Positions 1 through 8,941 of a stretch of 64,000 bases of DNA are shown here, piece after piece (the stretch's first letter is position 1; every line of letters starts with the position of its first letter). The position numbers were made by a program, and so were the translations under genes. The notes below the pieces were generated by a model. It did not search any database, was not told the origin of the DNA, and saw only the letters and a program-made list of their open reading frames with translations. This DNA is from Capnocytophaga cynodegmi DSM 19736 (GTDB lineage Bacteria > Bacteroidota > Bacteroidia > Flavobacteriales > Flavobacteriaceae), in the NCBI RefSeq assembly GCF_000379185.1, contig NZ_KB900704.1, forward strand, positions 83,013 to 147,012, in the 5' to 3' direction.

Positions 1-1819
1 CATAGCCGTATTTTCCGCTGGTAGTATCTTGATCCATTCTATCAATGGTCACATCAGGGAATAATTCTGTAAGTTCTTTTGCAATTTGCTCCGTTCCAAC
101 GCCTTTTGTTATTAAATCTGTACTTCCACAAGCTATGCAAACTTCAGGTTTTGCTATAGCATAGCCGCAGTAGTGGCATCGCAATTGATTTCTTCCTTGA
201 TGATACGTTAAACTAACATCACAATGAGGACATTGAGGTACTGTCGCACACGATTTACATTGAATTACAGGAGCATAGCCTCTCTGATTTTGAAATAATA
301 TAACTTGATTTCCCTTTTGGAGTGTCTTCCCAATTTCTTCGATAAGTTCATCAGAAAAATGCCCTGTCATTTGTTTTCTAAAATGCTTATCTTTAATATC
401 AATAATTTCGATATCAGGAACTTGAAAGTCACCAAAACGCTTTGAAAGATATACATATCCGTATTTTTCTCGCTTTGCATTGTAAAGACTCTCCAATGAA
501 GGAGTTGCTGAACCCAATAACACTTTGGCTTTATGTATTTTAGATAGAACTATTGCTGCATCACGAGTATGAAAACGCGGAGCTGGTTCAAATTGGCGGT
601 AAGAAGTATCGTGTTCTTCATCAACAATGACTAATCCTAAGTTTGAAAAAGGTAAAAAGACAGATGAACGAACTCCCACAACAAGCTGATTTTTAGTATT
701 TCCGTTCAGGACATTATTCCAGACTTCAACTCGCTCATTAGTTGTATATTTGGAATGATAAACCCCCATTTTATCTCCAAAATATTTCTTTAATCTATTG
801 ATTAAATGTATTGTAAGTCCTATTTCAGGAAGCAAGTACAGAACTTGTTTTCCTGATTTTAACACTTGGTCAATAAGTTCAATGTAAATTTCTGTTTTTC
901 CTGAAGCTGTAACTCCCTGAAAAAGAACAATCTCTTTTTCCTCAAACTGATTTTGAATTTCAAGAAAAGATTCTTGTTGAGCATCACTCAATATTTTTTT
1001 TTCGTACAAATCTCCAGTGAAATTGATGCGGTCTTTTTGAATAAAATATTCTTCAAAAATTCCTTTTTCAACCACAGACTTTAAAACACTCGCAGAAACA
1101 TTCGCTTGTGAAAGTAATTTCTCTGCTTTTAAAGCTCCTTTTTCTTTATTAATACAATTGAAATACGCAACAATAAGTTGTTTTTGTTTCGTTGTTTTCG
1201 AGAGAATGTCAAAAGCTTTTTTTATTCCTTCATCAGATTGATATTCAGTAGATAATCTAATATATTTCACTAACTTTGGAACATACTTTTCAAATATTTT
1301 TTCGGAAATTTTTATTGCATTTTTGTCTACTAATCCTTTCAGAACTTTCAAGGCTTTTTTATTTCCTACTATCTTAGCAACTTCATTTCCTGTTAATGCA
1401 GTTTTAAAATTAAGAGCTTCATAAATCAACCATTCATCATCTGTTAATTCATTAATTTCCAATTCTCTGGAAATCTTTTCGATGATTGTTTCACTTTCCA
1501 GCAAAAAAGAAGAAGGCATTGCCATTTTAAAAACCTCGCCCAGTGAACACATATAAAATTCGGAAATCCATTGCCAATGCTGTAATTGTAACTGATTTAC
1601 AACAGGAGTTTCATCTAAGATATATTCAATATCCTTAGTTTGATATGTTGGCTGATTAGTATGTACTTGAAAAACTAAAGCAGTATAAACCTTTGATTTA
1701 CCGAAAGATACAGCAACTCGCATTCCTGATTTTAAAAAATGTGCCTCATCTTGATTCACACCATAGGTAAACAATTTCCGAAGAGGAATTGGAAGAATTA
1801 CATCAACAAAATAAGACAT
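1..1819 (-). CDS. priA: Primosomal protein N' (replication restart helicase PriA), C-terminus cut by window edge
   Basis: PriA is the 3'-5' helicase that reloads the replisome at abandoned forks. The first 606 codons are visible; the C-terminal part lies before position 1. In order there is an N-terminal 3'-DNA-binding region, a Walker A loop (GVTASGKTE, about residue 302), the DEEH helicase box (about 400) and a zinc-binding block of four Cys pairs (CKSC, CPHC, CHYC, CIAC, about 520-565) typical of PriA. The ATG at 1817-1819 gives MSYFVDVILP and follows the yihY stop with no base between, so the two are probably co-transcribed and coupled. No frameshift is seen in the visible part. Confidence 0.96.
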   Translation of the reverse strand, partial: MSYFVDVILPIPLRKLFTYGVNQDEAHFLKSGMRVAVSFGKSKVYTALVFQVHTNQPTYQTKDIEYILDETPVVNQLQLQHWQWISEFYMCSLGEVFKMAMPSSFLLESETIIEKISRELEINELTDDEWLIYEALNFKTALTGNEVAKIVGNKKALKVLKGLVDKNAIKISEKIFEKYVPKLVKYIRLSTEYQSDEGIKKAFDILSKTTKQKQLIVAYFNCINKEKGALKAEKLLSQANVSASVLKSVVEKGIFEEYFIQKDRINFTGDLYEKKILSDAQQESFLEIQNQFEEKEIVLFQGVTASGKTEIYIELIDQVLKSGKQVLYLLPEIGLTIHLINRLKKYFGDKMGVYHSKYTTNERVEVWNNVLNGNTKNQLVVGVRSSVFLPFSNLGLVIVDEEHDTSYRQFEPAPRFHTRDAAIVLSKIHKAKVLLGSATPSLESLYNAKREKYGYVYLSKRFGDFQVPDIEIIDIKDKHFRKQMTGHFSDELIEEIGKTLQKGNQVILFQNQRGYAPVIQCKSCATVPQCPHCDVSLTYHQGRNQLRCHYCGYAIAKPEVCIACGSTDLITKGVGTEQIAKELTELFPDVTIDRMDQDTTSGKYGY

Positions 1820-2737
1820 TTAGTTTGATTTTTTTAATTGTAATAAAGCTGCATTTAGTTCAAATCCCAACAATAAAATGTTTGAATTAAGCCAAATATA
1901 AAACAAAAAAATCAATAAAGCCCCAATAGAACCATAAAGTTGATTGTATTGAGAAAAATTTTCAATGTAAATACCGAAGAAATAAGTAGTTAAACCAAAA
2001 AGTAACACCGTAAAGATAGAACCTACTGAGAAAAACCTGCTTTTCTTTCCTTCGTGAGTACCAAAAAAGAAAAGAATTGATGTTCCAAAATACGTTATTA
2101 TAGAAATAAATCCTATTTTCGACCATTTGATTAGTGTTTCATAATCGTACAAAAGTCCCCATTCTTCCAAATAAGGAAGAAAATAAATTTCATACGAAAT
2201 GAACATTGCAACAACTACTAATATCAGCAATCCCAGCACGATAGCTACAATTAAGGATACAATATACTGCTTTATAAAAGTTCGGGTAATTTTAACGTGA
2301 TATGAAAATTCAAAACCTCCGAAAATAGCTACAACCCCATTGGTCATCAAGAAGATAGACAACAAAAAAACTGAAGAAAGAAGTCCTCCTCTGGGAGTGT
2401 CAGCAATATCAAAGAAAATATCTGCAAAAAACTCATTCGTACCAGGAGGCAACAAACTGTTTATAAAATTCCAAACATCTATTTGAAAATTATCAATAGG
2501 AATATAAGGAATCAGATTCAAAATGAATAACAAAAAAGGGAACATAGCAATGAAAAAACTATAAGAAATAGCACTTGCCCTGTGTGTTAAAGCACCTTTT
2601 ATAATTCCAACAATATAAAGCTCAAGCAAATCATATAAAGAAAAAGCATTACTTGATAATGGAATTTTTTTCAGGAAAGAAACTCCATTACGAATGATAG
2701 GAATTTTCTGTAATTTTTCTTCTATAACCGCTGACAT
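1820..2737 (-). CDS. YihY/BrkB-family inner-membrane protein
   Basis: This 305-residue protein belongs to the YihY/BrkB (UPF0761) family of polytopic inner-membrane proteins, whose biochemical role is not settled. About six hydrophobic segments are visible, with the family signature near residues 50-75 (ALTHRASAISYSFFIAMFPF: a conserved A-x-S-Y followed by a helix) and Gly/Pro-rich loops. I chose the ATG at 2735-2737 (MSAVIEEK) over an in-frame TTG two codons upstream. It ends exactly where priA begins. The link to PriA is positional only. Confidence 0.9.
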   Translation of the reverse strand: MSAVIEEKLQKIPIIRNGVSFLKKIPLSSNAFSLYDLLELYIVGIIKGALTHRASAISYSFFIAMFPFLLFILNLIPYIPIDNFQIDVWNFINSLLPPGTNEFFADIFFDIADTPRGGLLSSVFLLSIFLMTNGVVAIFGGFEFSYHVKITRTFIKQYIVSLIVAIVLGLLILVVVAMFISYEIYFLPYLEEWGLLYDYETLIKWSKIGFISIITYFGTSILFFFGTHEGKKSRFFSVGSIFTVLLFGLTTYFFGIYIENFSQYNQLYGSIGALLIFLFYIWLNSNILLLGFELNAALLQLKKSN

Positions 2738-2754
2738 AAGCAAAATATTAAAAC

Positions 2755-2796
2755 AAGAAAAGGACCTCTACAAAAGATTTTCTTTCATAGAGACCT
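2755..2796 (-). terminator. Possible terminator downstream of the small membrane-protein gene
   Basis: Arms 2761-2770 and 2788-2796 can pair with a small internal loop. On the minus strand the hairpin is followed by TTTTC. It lies between the 56-residue protein gene and yihY, so it may separate the two units. The stem is imperfect. Confidence 0.4.
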
Positions 2797-2829
2797 AATC
2801 AAAATATATTTTTAAAAAGCTACCTAGTA

Positions 2830-3000
2830 TTACTGACGTTTTGCCTTTCTGGCTTCTCTTTTTTCTTTAATGGCTTCCATAATGGCTCCACCAACCCAAT
2901 AAGGAACTACGAAGGTAAGCAAAAAAGCCATCAACCAGAAGCCAATCATCGCAATACCTAAAAACACTAAAAATCCTAAATATTGATCAAATTCAAACAT
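2830..3000 (-). CDS. Small membrane protein, 56 residues
   Basis: A short reading frame starting with ATG (MFEFDQYLGFLVFLGIAM...). Residues about 8-36 are strongly hydrophobic and contain a Pro/Trp-rich turn (VVPYWVGGA). The C-terminus is a basic Lys/Arg-rich tail ending RKAKRQ. This suggests one long or two short membrane helices with a cytoplasmic positive tail. A TATCTTTG -7 box on the same strand at 3016-3023 supports transcription. Function is unknown. Coding status is inferred from the open frame, the composition and the promoter. Confidence 0.7.
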   Translation of the reverse strand: MFEFDQYLGFLVFLGIAMIGFWLMAFLLTFVVPYWVGGAIMEAIKEKREARKAKRQ

Positions 3001-3108
3001 AACTTAAATTTTGCCCAAAGATATATCTTTTTTCTATACTTCTGATTTTCAAAATTATTTTTTTACAACCAGTAAGTTCAATTTATATTCAATTTAAATA
3101 ATAATCTC

Positions 3109-3474
3109 CTATTTTTCGACAGGTTTACCCGCCTCCAACCAACGTAAGATTCCTCCATCTAAGTGAATTAAATTCTTATACCCCTTACCTTCAAGTATTT
3201 GAACCGCCTTTGTACTTCTTCCTCCACTTTTACAATGGATATAGATGGTATCATTTTTATCAAACTCCTTTTCAAAATTTGAGACAAAATCCTCATCAAA
3301 GAAATTTATATTTACAGCATTTTCTAAATGCCCTTCAGAAAATTCCTCAGGAGTTCGGATATCTACAAGAATACCCTCTGAACTAGGTTCATATTTTTCC
3401 ATAGCAATATGTTTAGAAGAATCTCCTAATTGACAAGAAGATAACCCCATCATTAAAATAAATACGCGTTTCAT
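3109..3474 (-). CDS. Rhodanese-like domain lipoprotein
   Basis: A 121-residue single-domain rhodanese with a lipoprotein signal: hydrophobic start, then LSSC with the lipid Cys at residue 14. The fold is recognisable from VDIRTPEEFSEGHL (37-50), IHCKSGGRS with the candidate catalytic Cys81, and LDGGILRW near the end. Rhodaneses carry persulfide sulfur on that Cys; a periplasmic lipoprotein form could serve sulfur transfer or redox chemistry, but the substrate is unknown. It lies 15 bases after the reductase gene on the same strand, so an operon with that FAD/2Fe-2S protein is likely. Confidence 0.88.
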   Translation of the reverse strand: MKRVFILMMGLSSCQLGDSSKHIAMEKYEPSSEGILVDIRTPEEFSEGHLENAVNINFFDEDFVSNFEKEFDKNDTIYIHCKSGGRSTKAVQILEGKGYKNLIHLDGGILRWLEAGKPVEK

Positions 3475-3489
3475 ATTAAATTACATTTT

Positions 3490-4530
3490 TTATATATCAT
3501 ATTCAATTTTCAATTTGTCTGTCACAGCATACGCCTGACAGGTAAGTATCAATCCTTCCGAGATTTCCTTTTCAACCAAAGTTTCATTTTTCGCCATTCT
3601 TGCTTCCCCTTCTGTAATTTTGCCTATACAACTACTACAAACCCCATTTAAGCACGAATATGGTACATCTATTCCCTGTGAGCGTATTCCTTCTAAAAGT
3701 GATTGATTTTTAGGAATTTGAAATACTTTCTCTTCTCCTTTTAAAACACAAGAGACAACAACTTCTCCTTGCAAATGAGAAAAGTTAGTGCTTTCAGATG
3801 ATGTTACTTCAAAAAGTTCAGTGAAAATATAATCTTGATGTATCCCCTTATTGATAATGTATTCTTTCACGTTGGAAACCATCTGATTAGGACCACAAAG
3901 ATAATAATATCCTAAATCAAAGTTGCTGTATTTTTGAAAAATAAAGTCAACTACTTTATTATCAATTCTTCCCGAAATATGTTCACCCCACACTTGCTGA
4001 CTGAAAACGTAATGTACCCAAAATCTATTAGGATATCTTTCTCTAAGTTGCTCAATTTCATCAAAAAAGAGTGAATCTTCCTTCGTTTTATTTCCGTAAA
4101 CGAACACAACATTCACATTTGTTTTGGTCAACGCTGTTTTAGCTATGCTCATCATAGGGGTTACGCCACTTCCTGCAGAAAAAAGCACGATATCTCCATC
4201 TCCGAAAATATCAAGAAAAACAAATCTTCCTTCTGGAGGCATTACTTCAATAATATCTCCTTTCTTAAGTTTCGTAGTTGCATACGTAGAAAAAATCCCA
4301 TTCGGAATCCGCTTTACAGCCACACTTAATTCAATTTCATCTACACCTGAACAAATTGAATACGCTCTTCTTATTTTCTGATTATCAATATCTTGTTGTA
4401 AGGTAAGATATTGACCAGCTTCATACGAAAATATTTTTTTCAGAAATTCGGGCAAAGCAAAAGTAATCTTAACGGAATCTTCCGTTAATTTTTTTATTTC
4501 TGATACTGTTAATCTGTAAAATTTACTCAT
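3490..4530 (-). CDS. Ferredoxin-type FAD/NAD(P)H oxidoreductase with C-terminal 2Fe-2S domain (PaaE-like)
   Basis: A 346-residue three-domain flavoprotein reductase. Residues 1-105 form the FAD domain with RAYS (55-58). Residues 110-240 form the nucleotide-binding domain with GSGVTPMMS (120-128) and CGPNQMV. The last 90 residues are a plant-type ferredoxin domain with Cys293, Cys298, Cys301 and Cys331 in the C-x4-C-x2-C-x29-C pattern. The order matches PaaE-type phenylacetyl-CoA oxygenase reductases and related electron donors. No paaABCD genes lie nearby, so the partner oxygenase or acceptor is unknown. It is cytosolic, with no signal peptide. Confidence 0.9.
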   Translation of the reverse strand: MSKFYRLTVSEIKKLTEDSVKITFALPEFLKKIFSYEAGQYLTLQQDIDNQKIRRAYSICSGVDEIELSVAVKRIPNGIFSTYATTKLKKGDIIEVMPPEGRFVFLDIFGDGDIVLFSAGSGVTPMMSIAKTALTKTNVNVVFVYGNKTKEDSLFFDEIEQLRERYPNRFWVHYVFSQQVWGEHISGRIDNKVVDFIFQKYSNFDLGYYYLCGPNQMVSNVKEYIINKGIHQDYIFTELFEVTSSESTNFSHLQGEVVVSCVLKGEEKVFQIPKNQSLLEGIRSQGIDVPYSCLNGVCSSCIGKITEGEARMAKNETLVEKEISEGLILTCQAYAVTDKLKIEYDI

Positions 4531-4567
4531 CCTGAAACCAGAAAATAGAATTAAAATTGATTTTCAA

Positions 4568-6064
4568 CTATTTATACATTTCATTGGCTGCAAAATTGAA
4601 TGATTTTGAGTGAATAAAACCTTTTGCAGGTATTTCCGGTTGACTTGGCAAACGTTTGTCTGTTATTCCTGTAATAGTTTGAATTGCTTTTGCTAACAAA
4701 GGTTCTTTTTCATCGCCCAAAACTCCGTAGTTTGCTAAATCTTCTTCCATTTGGAATGTTGGACGTAAGCCACTTGTGTAGTCTCCTTCTCCTTTTGCAT
4801 TTTCAATTTTCAAAACCAATGGTTGCATTGCCCATTTATGTTTTGGATTTCTATTACTATTATCATCAATCCAATCATAAACCGTTATAGAGCCTTGATT
4901 TTTCCCCACAGTTACATCTCCAATCTGAACTACATCAATATAGGCTTTTAAACCATTGATTACCAACTCACTTGCTGAGGCTGTTCTACCTGAAGTTAAT
5001 ATATATATCTTACTCAAATTCAGACTATTAATCATCAGTTTTTCTTTACTTTCTGTAACCATTTCATCTGTAAAGAAATTATCCACACCTCCTCTTTTTT
5101 CAGCAACAGGCTGTAACTTTCTGTTCCAACGTTCTTTAGCAAAAATTTGCCCTTTAAACTGCCCTGTAATCATTGAGGCTAAGTAAATTGCGGAAGAAAT
5201 ACGCCCTCCTCCATTGTAACGTAAGTCCAAAACAAAATCAGTAACTCCCTGACTTTTAAACTCTCCAAATGCTTCGTTGAGTTGTTTGTCAAAATTAGCA
5301 ACGAATCCGTTGTACATCAAATAACCTATTTTGTGGTTGTCTTTTTCAATTACCTTTTTCACAAGTATCGGATTTTCAGTAATTTCTTTTTTCGCCATTA
5401 CTACCGATTTATTGGTTTTTTGGATAGTTGGTTGTCCGTTTACATTTTCTAATCTGTAAATTTCAATAGCCATTGATGTTTTGTCGTTGAACAACAACGT
5501 GCCATAATTGCTGACTGTCAAGGGAGTACCATCTACAGCTAAGAATAAATCTCCTCTTTGTACACCTTTTTGTTCCGCTTCAGAGCCAGGAAGTACATAC
5601 TGAACAAATCCTAAAATACCTCCTTCTTTTCCGTACCTTGTCAAACCAAATTGCATACCCGTACTAAGAGAAATTCCTTGAAAATCACGTTCCAATTTTG
5701 TATAATCATCTGTAATATAGCTAAATCGGTCAATAGCTCCTTCTCTTCCGTGTATTCTTTGGGATTTATTCAATAAATTATAAAATAATTCTTCAGGCGT
5801 TTTATAATTCTTCAAAAAATCAGAATAGGCAGTGTTTGTGAAATTAGTTTGTTGTACGTTCGAAGCAAAACGCGTATCTGCCAAATTCGGCACATCTGAC
5901 TGCCACAAGTAGAATGTGTTAAGCCCTTTCCAGACGAAGTCTTTGATTTGCAAATTTAACAATTCTCTATCCTTTACATTGTCTGGTTTTGGAGTGTCAT
6001 CATTATCTTTTTTACAAGATAAAAAACTAAAAATCAACAAAGTAGGCAATAATATTCTTTTCAT
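4568..6064 (-). CDS. S41 family (C-terminal processing) peptidase lipoprotein with PDZ domain
   Basis: A 498-residue serine peptidase of the CtpA/tricorn-core family. The start is a lipoprotein signal with FLSC (lipid Cys17) followed by KKDNDD, resembling the acidic/lysine surface-export signal described in Capnocytophaga. An N-terminal helical region, then a PDZ-like domain (about 140-215) and the S41 core follow. FVLDLRYNGGG is near 280 and TSGRTASASEL (357-367) holds the presumed Ser nucleophile at 363. It is predicted to be anchored in the outer membrane. It is divergent to the ECF sigma gene, with a TACATTTG box on the minus strand at 6083-6090. Confidence 0.92.
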   Translation of the reverse strand: MKRILLPTLLIFSFLSCKKDNDDTPKPDNVKDRELLNLQIKDFVWKGLNTFYLWQSDVPNLADTRFASNVQQTNFTNTAYSDFLKNYKTPEELFYNLLNKSQRIHGREGAIDRFSYITDDYTKLERDFQGISLSTGMQFGLTRYGKEGGILGFVQYVLPGSEAEQKGVQRGDLFLAVDGTPLTVSNYGTLLFNDKTSMAIEIYRLENVNGQPTIQKTNKSVVMAKKEITENPILVKKVIEKDNHKIGYLMYNGFVANFDKQLNEAFGEFKSQGVTDFVLDLRYNGGGRISSAIYLASMITGQFKGQIFAKERWNRKLQPVAEKRGGVDNFFTDEMVTESKEKLMINSLNLSKIYILTSGRTASASELVINGLKAYIDVVQIGDVTVGKNQGSITVYDWIDDNSNRNPKHKWAMQPLVLKIENAKGEGDYTSGLRPTFQMEEDLANYGVLGDEKEPLLAKAIQTITGITDKRLPSQPEIPAKGFIHSKSFNFAANEMYK

Positions 6065-6141
6065 AAAATAAAATTTTTCCTACAAATGTAACATTTTTTT
6101 CATATATTCGTCTTTTGTATGAAGAAAATTATGATTTTTGT

Positions 6142-6642
6142 ATGACACACAAAGCTTTTTTAGAACATATTCGTCCGTTTCAGGATAAGATTTATCGTTT
6201 CGCAAAGCGGTTGCTTATCTCAAAAGATGAAGCTGAAGATACATCGCAAGAAATTCTGCTAAAATTGTGGCAACAAAACCAAAAAATAAAAGATATACAA
6301 AATTTAGAAGCCTACACAATGACACTAACCAAAAATCTGTGTTATGATAAATTAAAAGCAAAAAGTTCTGAAAATGTGTCTCTTACAAGTATAAAATATG
6401 AAACTAAAAATCATATCTCATTACAAAAAGAAATAGAAACAACCGATATGCTGGAAAAAGTAAAAAATATAATCAATGAACTGACTGATCAACAGCGTAT
6501 GGTTATGCAACTACGTGATATAGAACAATATGAATTTGAAGAAATTGAAAAAATAACTGGAATAAAAGAGGCTACCATTCGGGTAATTCTGTCAAGAGCT
6601 AGGAAAGCAGTGCGTGAAAAATTATTAACATTTGAATATTAA
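6142..6642 (+). CDS. ECF-type RNA polymerase sigma-70 factor
   Basis: A 166-residue ECF sigma factor: sigma2 with DEAEDTSQEILLKLW (about 30-44), a short linker, then sigma4 with LTDQQRMVMQLRD and a helix-turn-helix ending in RARKAVREKL. I chose ATG 6142 (MTHKAFL); a TTG nine codons upstream extends the frame but has no better ribosome site. The following gene encodes a protein with one membrane span, then two DUF4252 proteins, the typical flavobacterial arrangement. The unit probably senses an envelope signal, but the stimulus is unknown and no zinc-type anti-sigma motif is present. Confidence 0.92.
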   Translation: MTHKAFLEHIRPFQDKIYRFAKRLLISKDEAEDTSQEILLKLWQQNQKIKDIQNLEAYTMTLTKNLCYDKLKAKSSENVSLTSIKYETKNHISLQKEIETTDMLEKVKNIINELTDQQRMVMQLRDIEQYEFEEIEKITGIKEATIRVILSRARKAVREKLLTFEY

Positions 6643-6652
6643 AAATAAAAAT

Positions 6653-7090
6653 ATGACAAAAAAAATTGAATTATTATTAGAAAAATATTTTGAGGGAGAA
6701 ACTTCTCTGCAAGAAGAAAAAGAATTGCAAGAATATTTCAATTCTGAAAATGTAGATGCTTCTTTAGAAAAATATAGACCAATGTTTTCATACTTTCAAA
6801 AAGCTGGATTAGAAGAATTTAAGCAGAAAGAATTCCCTATAAAAGTTTCTAAAAAAAGAAAATTATTTTGGAAAATTGGAATTGCGGCAACATTTTTGAG
6901 TATTTTATTTGGAGTCAGTTACTATCTCAAGCAACAAAAACAACAACAAGAAGCCGAAGTTGCCTTTGAACAAGTGAAAGAAGCCTTACAAATGATTTCT
7001 TTCAATTATAATAAAGGAACAAAAAAAATAGAATACTTAAAAGATTTTGAAACAACAACAAACAAAATAATAAATTTGAACGAATTTTAA
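6653..7090 (+). CDS. Single-span membrane protein, candidate anti-sigma factor of the ECF operon
   Basis: A 145-residue protein with a charged cytoplasmic N-terminal part containing YFEGETSLQEEKELQEYF, a pattern common at the start of Bacteroidota anti-sigma-like proteins. One membrane helix follows (about residues 72-87, IGIAATFLSILFGVSYYL), then a short Gln/Lys-rich C-terminal tail. ATG 6653 was chosen over a TTG seven codons upstream that overlaps the sigma gene. It lies 10 bases after the sigma stop. The anti-sigma role is inferred from position and topology. It is much shorter than FecR-type regulators and has no FecR domain. Confidence 0.75.
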   Translation: MTKKIELLLEKYFEGETSLQEEKELQEYFNSENVDASLEKYRPMFSYFQKAGLEEFKQKEFPIKVSKKRKLFWKIGIAATFLSILFGVSYYLKQQKQQQEAEVAFEQVKEALQMISFNYNKGTKKIEYLKDFETTTNKIINLNEF

Positions 7091-7120
7091 TAAATAATAA
7101 TCACAATAAAAGTAAATCAT

Positions 7121-7636
7121 ATGAAGACAAAATTAATTCTTTTAGTAAATATCTTTTTGATATCAATGAGTGTAGTCGGACAATCTGCGTTCGACAAATT
7201 TGAAGAAAATGATGAGGTAACGACTGTAGTAGTTTCTCAGAAAATGTTTCAAATGCTTTCCAAAATTGACAGCAAAGATTCTGAAGCAAAGGAATTTATG
7301 GAAATTGCCAATAAATTAACAGGTTTAAAAGTATTCACTACAGAAAATAAAACCGTAGCTCAGAGTATGAAAAAAGAAGTTCAAAACTATCTGAGTAAAT
7401 CTACATTAACGGAATTGATGCGAGTGAAAGACAAAGCTACCAACGTTAAGTTTTACGTAAAGCAAGGAAAAAATGCTGATCACGTTTCTGAACTATTAAT
7501 GTTTATTGAAGATGGAGGAAGTTCAAATAAAGCAGTGATTTTAAGCTTAGTAGGGGACATTGACCTTAATAAAATAGGCGTTCTGACAAAAAATATAAAC
7601 TTGCCAGAAGAAATTAAAGAAGTAAAAACAAAATAA
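7121..7636 (+). CDS. DUF4252 domain-containing secreted protein
   Basis: A 171-residue protein with a signal peptide ending near VVGQS (residues 1-21). The mature part starts FDKFEENDEVTTVVVSQKMFQML and continues through MFIEDGGSSNKAVILSLVGDIDL, features I associate with DUF4252. It is predicted to be periplasmic and its function is unknown. It is the third gene of the ECF operon and is followed 11 bases later by a second DUF4252-like lipoprotein, so the two may act as a pair. Confidence 0.85.
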   Translation: MKTKLILLVNIFLISMSVVGQSAFDKFEENDEVTTVVVSQKMFQMLSKIDSKDSEAKEFMEIANKLTGLKVFTTENKTVAQSMKKEVQNYLSKSTLTELMRVKDKATNVKFYVKQGKNADHVSELLMFIEDGGSSNKAVILSLVGDIDLNKIGVLTKNINLPEEIKEVKTK

Positions 7637-7647
7637 TAATTATTAAA

Positions 7648-8172
7648 ATGCGAATCTTGATTTTATTCGGATTGCTACTTACGTTTGCTTCTTGTCAGCA
7701 GGAAAGTATACAGCAGTACATCGTTAAAAATTCAGAAAATCCAAACTTTGTTTCAATGAACATCGCTCCAAAGGATTTTTTAGGAAATGTTCCTACTGAA
7801 AAAGAGAACATATTCAACATTATTAACAGAGTTAACTTCCTAATATTTAACAAAAATGATAGTTTAGAGCTTAAAAAAGAATACAAAAAGGTAACTTCAA
7901 TTTTAAAAGATGAGAAGTATCAAGATTTAATCCGAACTACTAATAAAGGTACTAAATTTCAGATTGATTATGTTGGTACAGAAGAAAATATAAAAGAAGT
8001 AATCGTTCTGATAGTTGAAAAAAAGGAAAAAATGGCTCTTATGAGAATTCTTGCTAATGGCTTAGATGTGACTCAACTTTCAAAAATTTCAACTGCTTTG
8101 AATGACAATTCTGTTGATGAAGAAGGTTTAAAAAATTTATTAGAAAAAATTTCAACTACTTTAAAACAATAA
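7648..8172 (+). CDS. DUF4252-like lipoprotein
   Basis: A 174-residue lipoprotein: hydrophobic start LILFGLLLTFASC with the lipid Cys at residue 16, then QQESIQQY. The tail after Cys is not acidic, so it is more likely to stay on the periplasmic face. Its layout (an early amphipathic segment, then VEKKEKMALMRILANGLDVTQLSKISTAL) parallels the preceding protein, and I read it as a diverged DUF4252 paralogue. It is part of the ECF sigma operon and function is unknown. Confidence 0.8.
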   Translation: MRILILFGLLLTFASCQQESIQQYIVKNSENPNFVSMNIAPKDFLGNVPTEKENIFNIINRVNFLIFNKNDSLELKKEYKKVTSILKDEKYQDLIRTTNKGTKFQIDYVGTEENIKEVIVLIVEKKEKMALMRILANGLDVTQLSKISTALNDNSVDEEGLKNLLEKISTTLKQ

Positions 8173-8181
8173 CATACAAGA

Positions 8182-8931
8182 ATGAAAATAGGTATCATAG
8201 GATGTGGCTGGTTGGGTTTTCGATTAGCAAACCATTTAAAAACAAACAATACAATCTACACAACAACTCGAAGTACAGACAAAAACAAGTTTTTAAGCTC
8301 CTATTTTCATTCTTTTATTATAGATTTTGATGATTCTGAAGTAAAAAAATGGGAAATTCTCACCGAATTGGACTGTATCATCATAGCAATTCCATTTGGA
8401 AGACATCTCGACAGCAATATTTTAAATAAAAGACTAAAAAATATTTGTATTTTCATTGAAAACTTTGAAAAACAATTATTTTTCACCAGTTCCGTAGGAA
8501 TCTATCCACAAATTAACGCAGAAATAAATGAAGATTTTCCTTGCGAACTATTAGACTCAAAATTACTATATGTTGAAAATTTTCTGAAAAATCAATTTCC
8601 TCAAACGAATATTTTACGATTAGGTGGGTTAATGGGAGACAACCACATATTTAGCAAATACAACGTTTCAGAAACCAGTCAGATAGTAAATCACATTCAT
8701 TATCAGGATATTTGTTTGATAATTGAAAAAATGATTTCATTAAATTTACAATCAAAATTGTATAATGTAGTAGCTCCAAAGCACCCTACCAAACAAGAAA
8801 TCATTAATCATCAAAAAGGAACGAAAATCGCGATTGATAGAACTCCCTCTGGAAAGATAGTACTTTCAGACAGACTAAAAACGGAATTAAGCTACCAATT
8901 TCTATATCCTAATCCTATTTACTTCAATTAA
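8182..8931 (+). CDS. SDR/NAD-dependent epimerase-like protein (YeeZ-like)
   Basis: A 249-residue atypical short-chain dehydrogenase. The N-terminus MKIGIIGCGWLGFRLA carries the GxGxxG dinucleotide loop (7-12), followed by TTTRS after strand 2. FFTSSVGIYP (about 106-115) sits where the catalytic Ser/Tyr region of the family lies, and RLGGLMGDNH is typical of the YeeZ-like subgroup. It is likely cytosolic and the substrate is unknown. It begins 9 bases after the DUF4252 lipoprotein and may be the last gene of the ECF operon. Confidence 0.83.
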   Translation: MKIGIIGCGWLGFRLANHLKTNNTIYTTTRSTDKNKFLSSYFHSFIIDFDDSEVKKWEILTELDCIIIAIPFGRHLDSNILNKRLKNICIFIENFEKQLFFTSSVGIYPQINAEINEDFPCELLDSKLLYVENFLKNQFPQTNILRLGGLMGDNHIFSKYNVSETSQIVNHIHYQDICLIIEKMISLNLQSKLYNVVAPKHPTKQEIINHQKGTKIAIDRTPSGKIVLSDRLKTELSYQFLYPNPIYFN

Positions 8932-8941
8932 AATCAATCGT

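Noticed and set aside
6632..6652. TTG start for the second ECF-operon gene
   Set aside because: The ATG at 6653 is better placed, and the TTG would lie inside the sigma gene.
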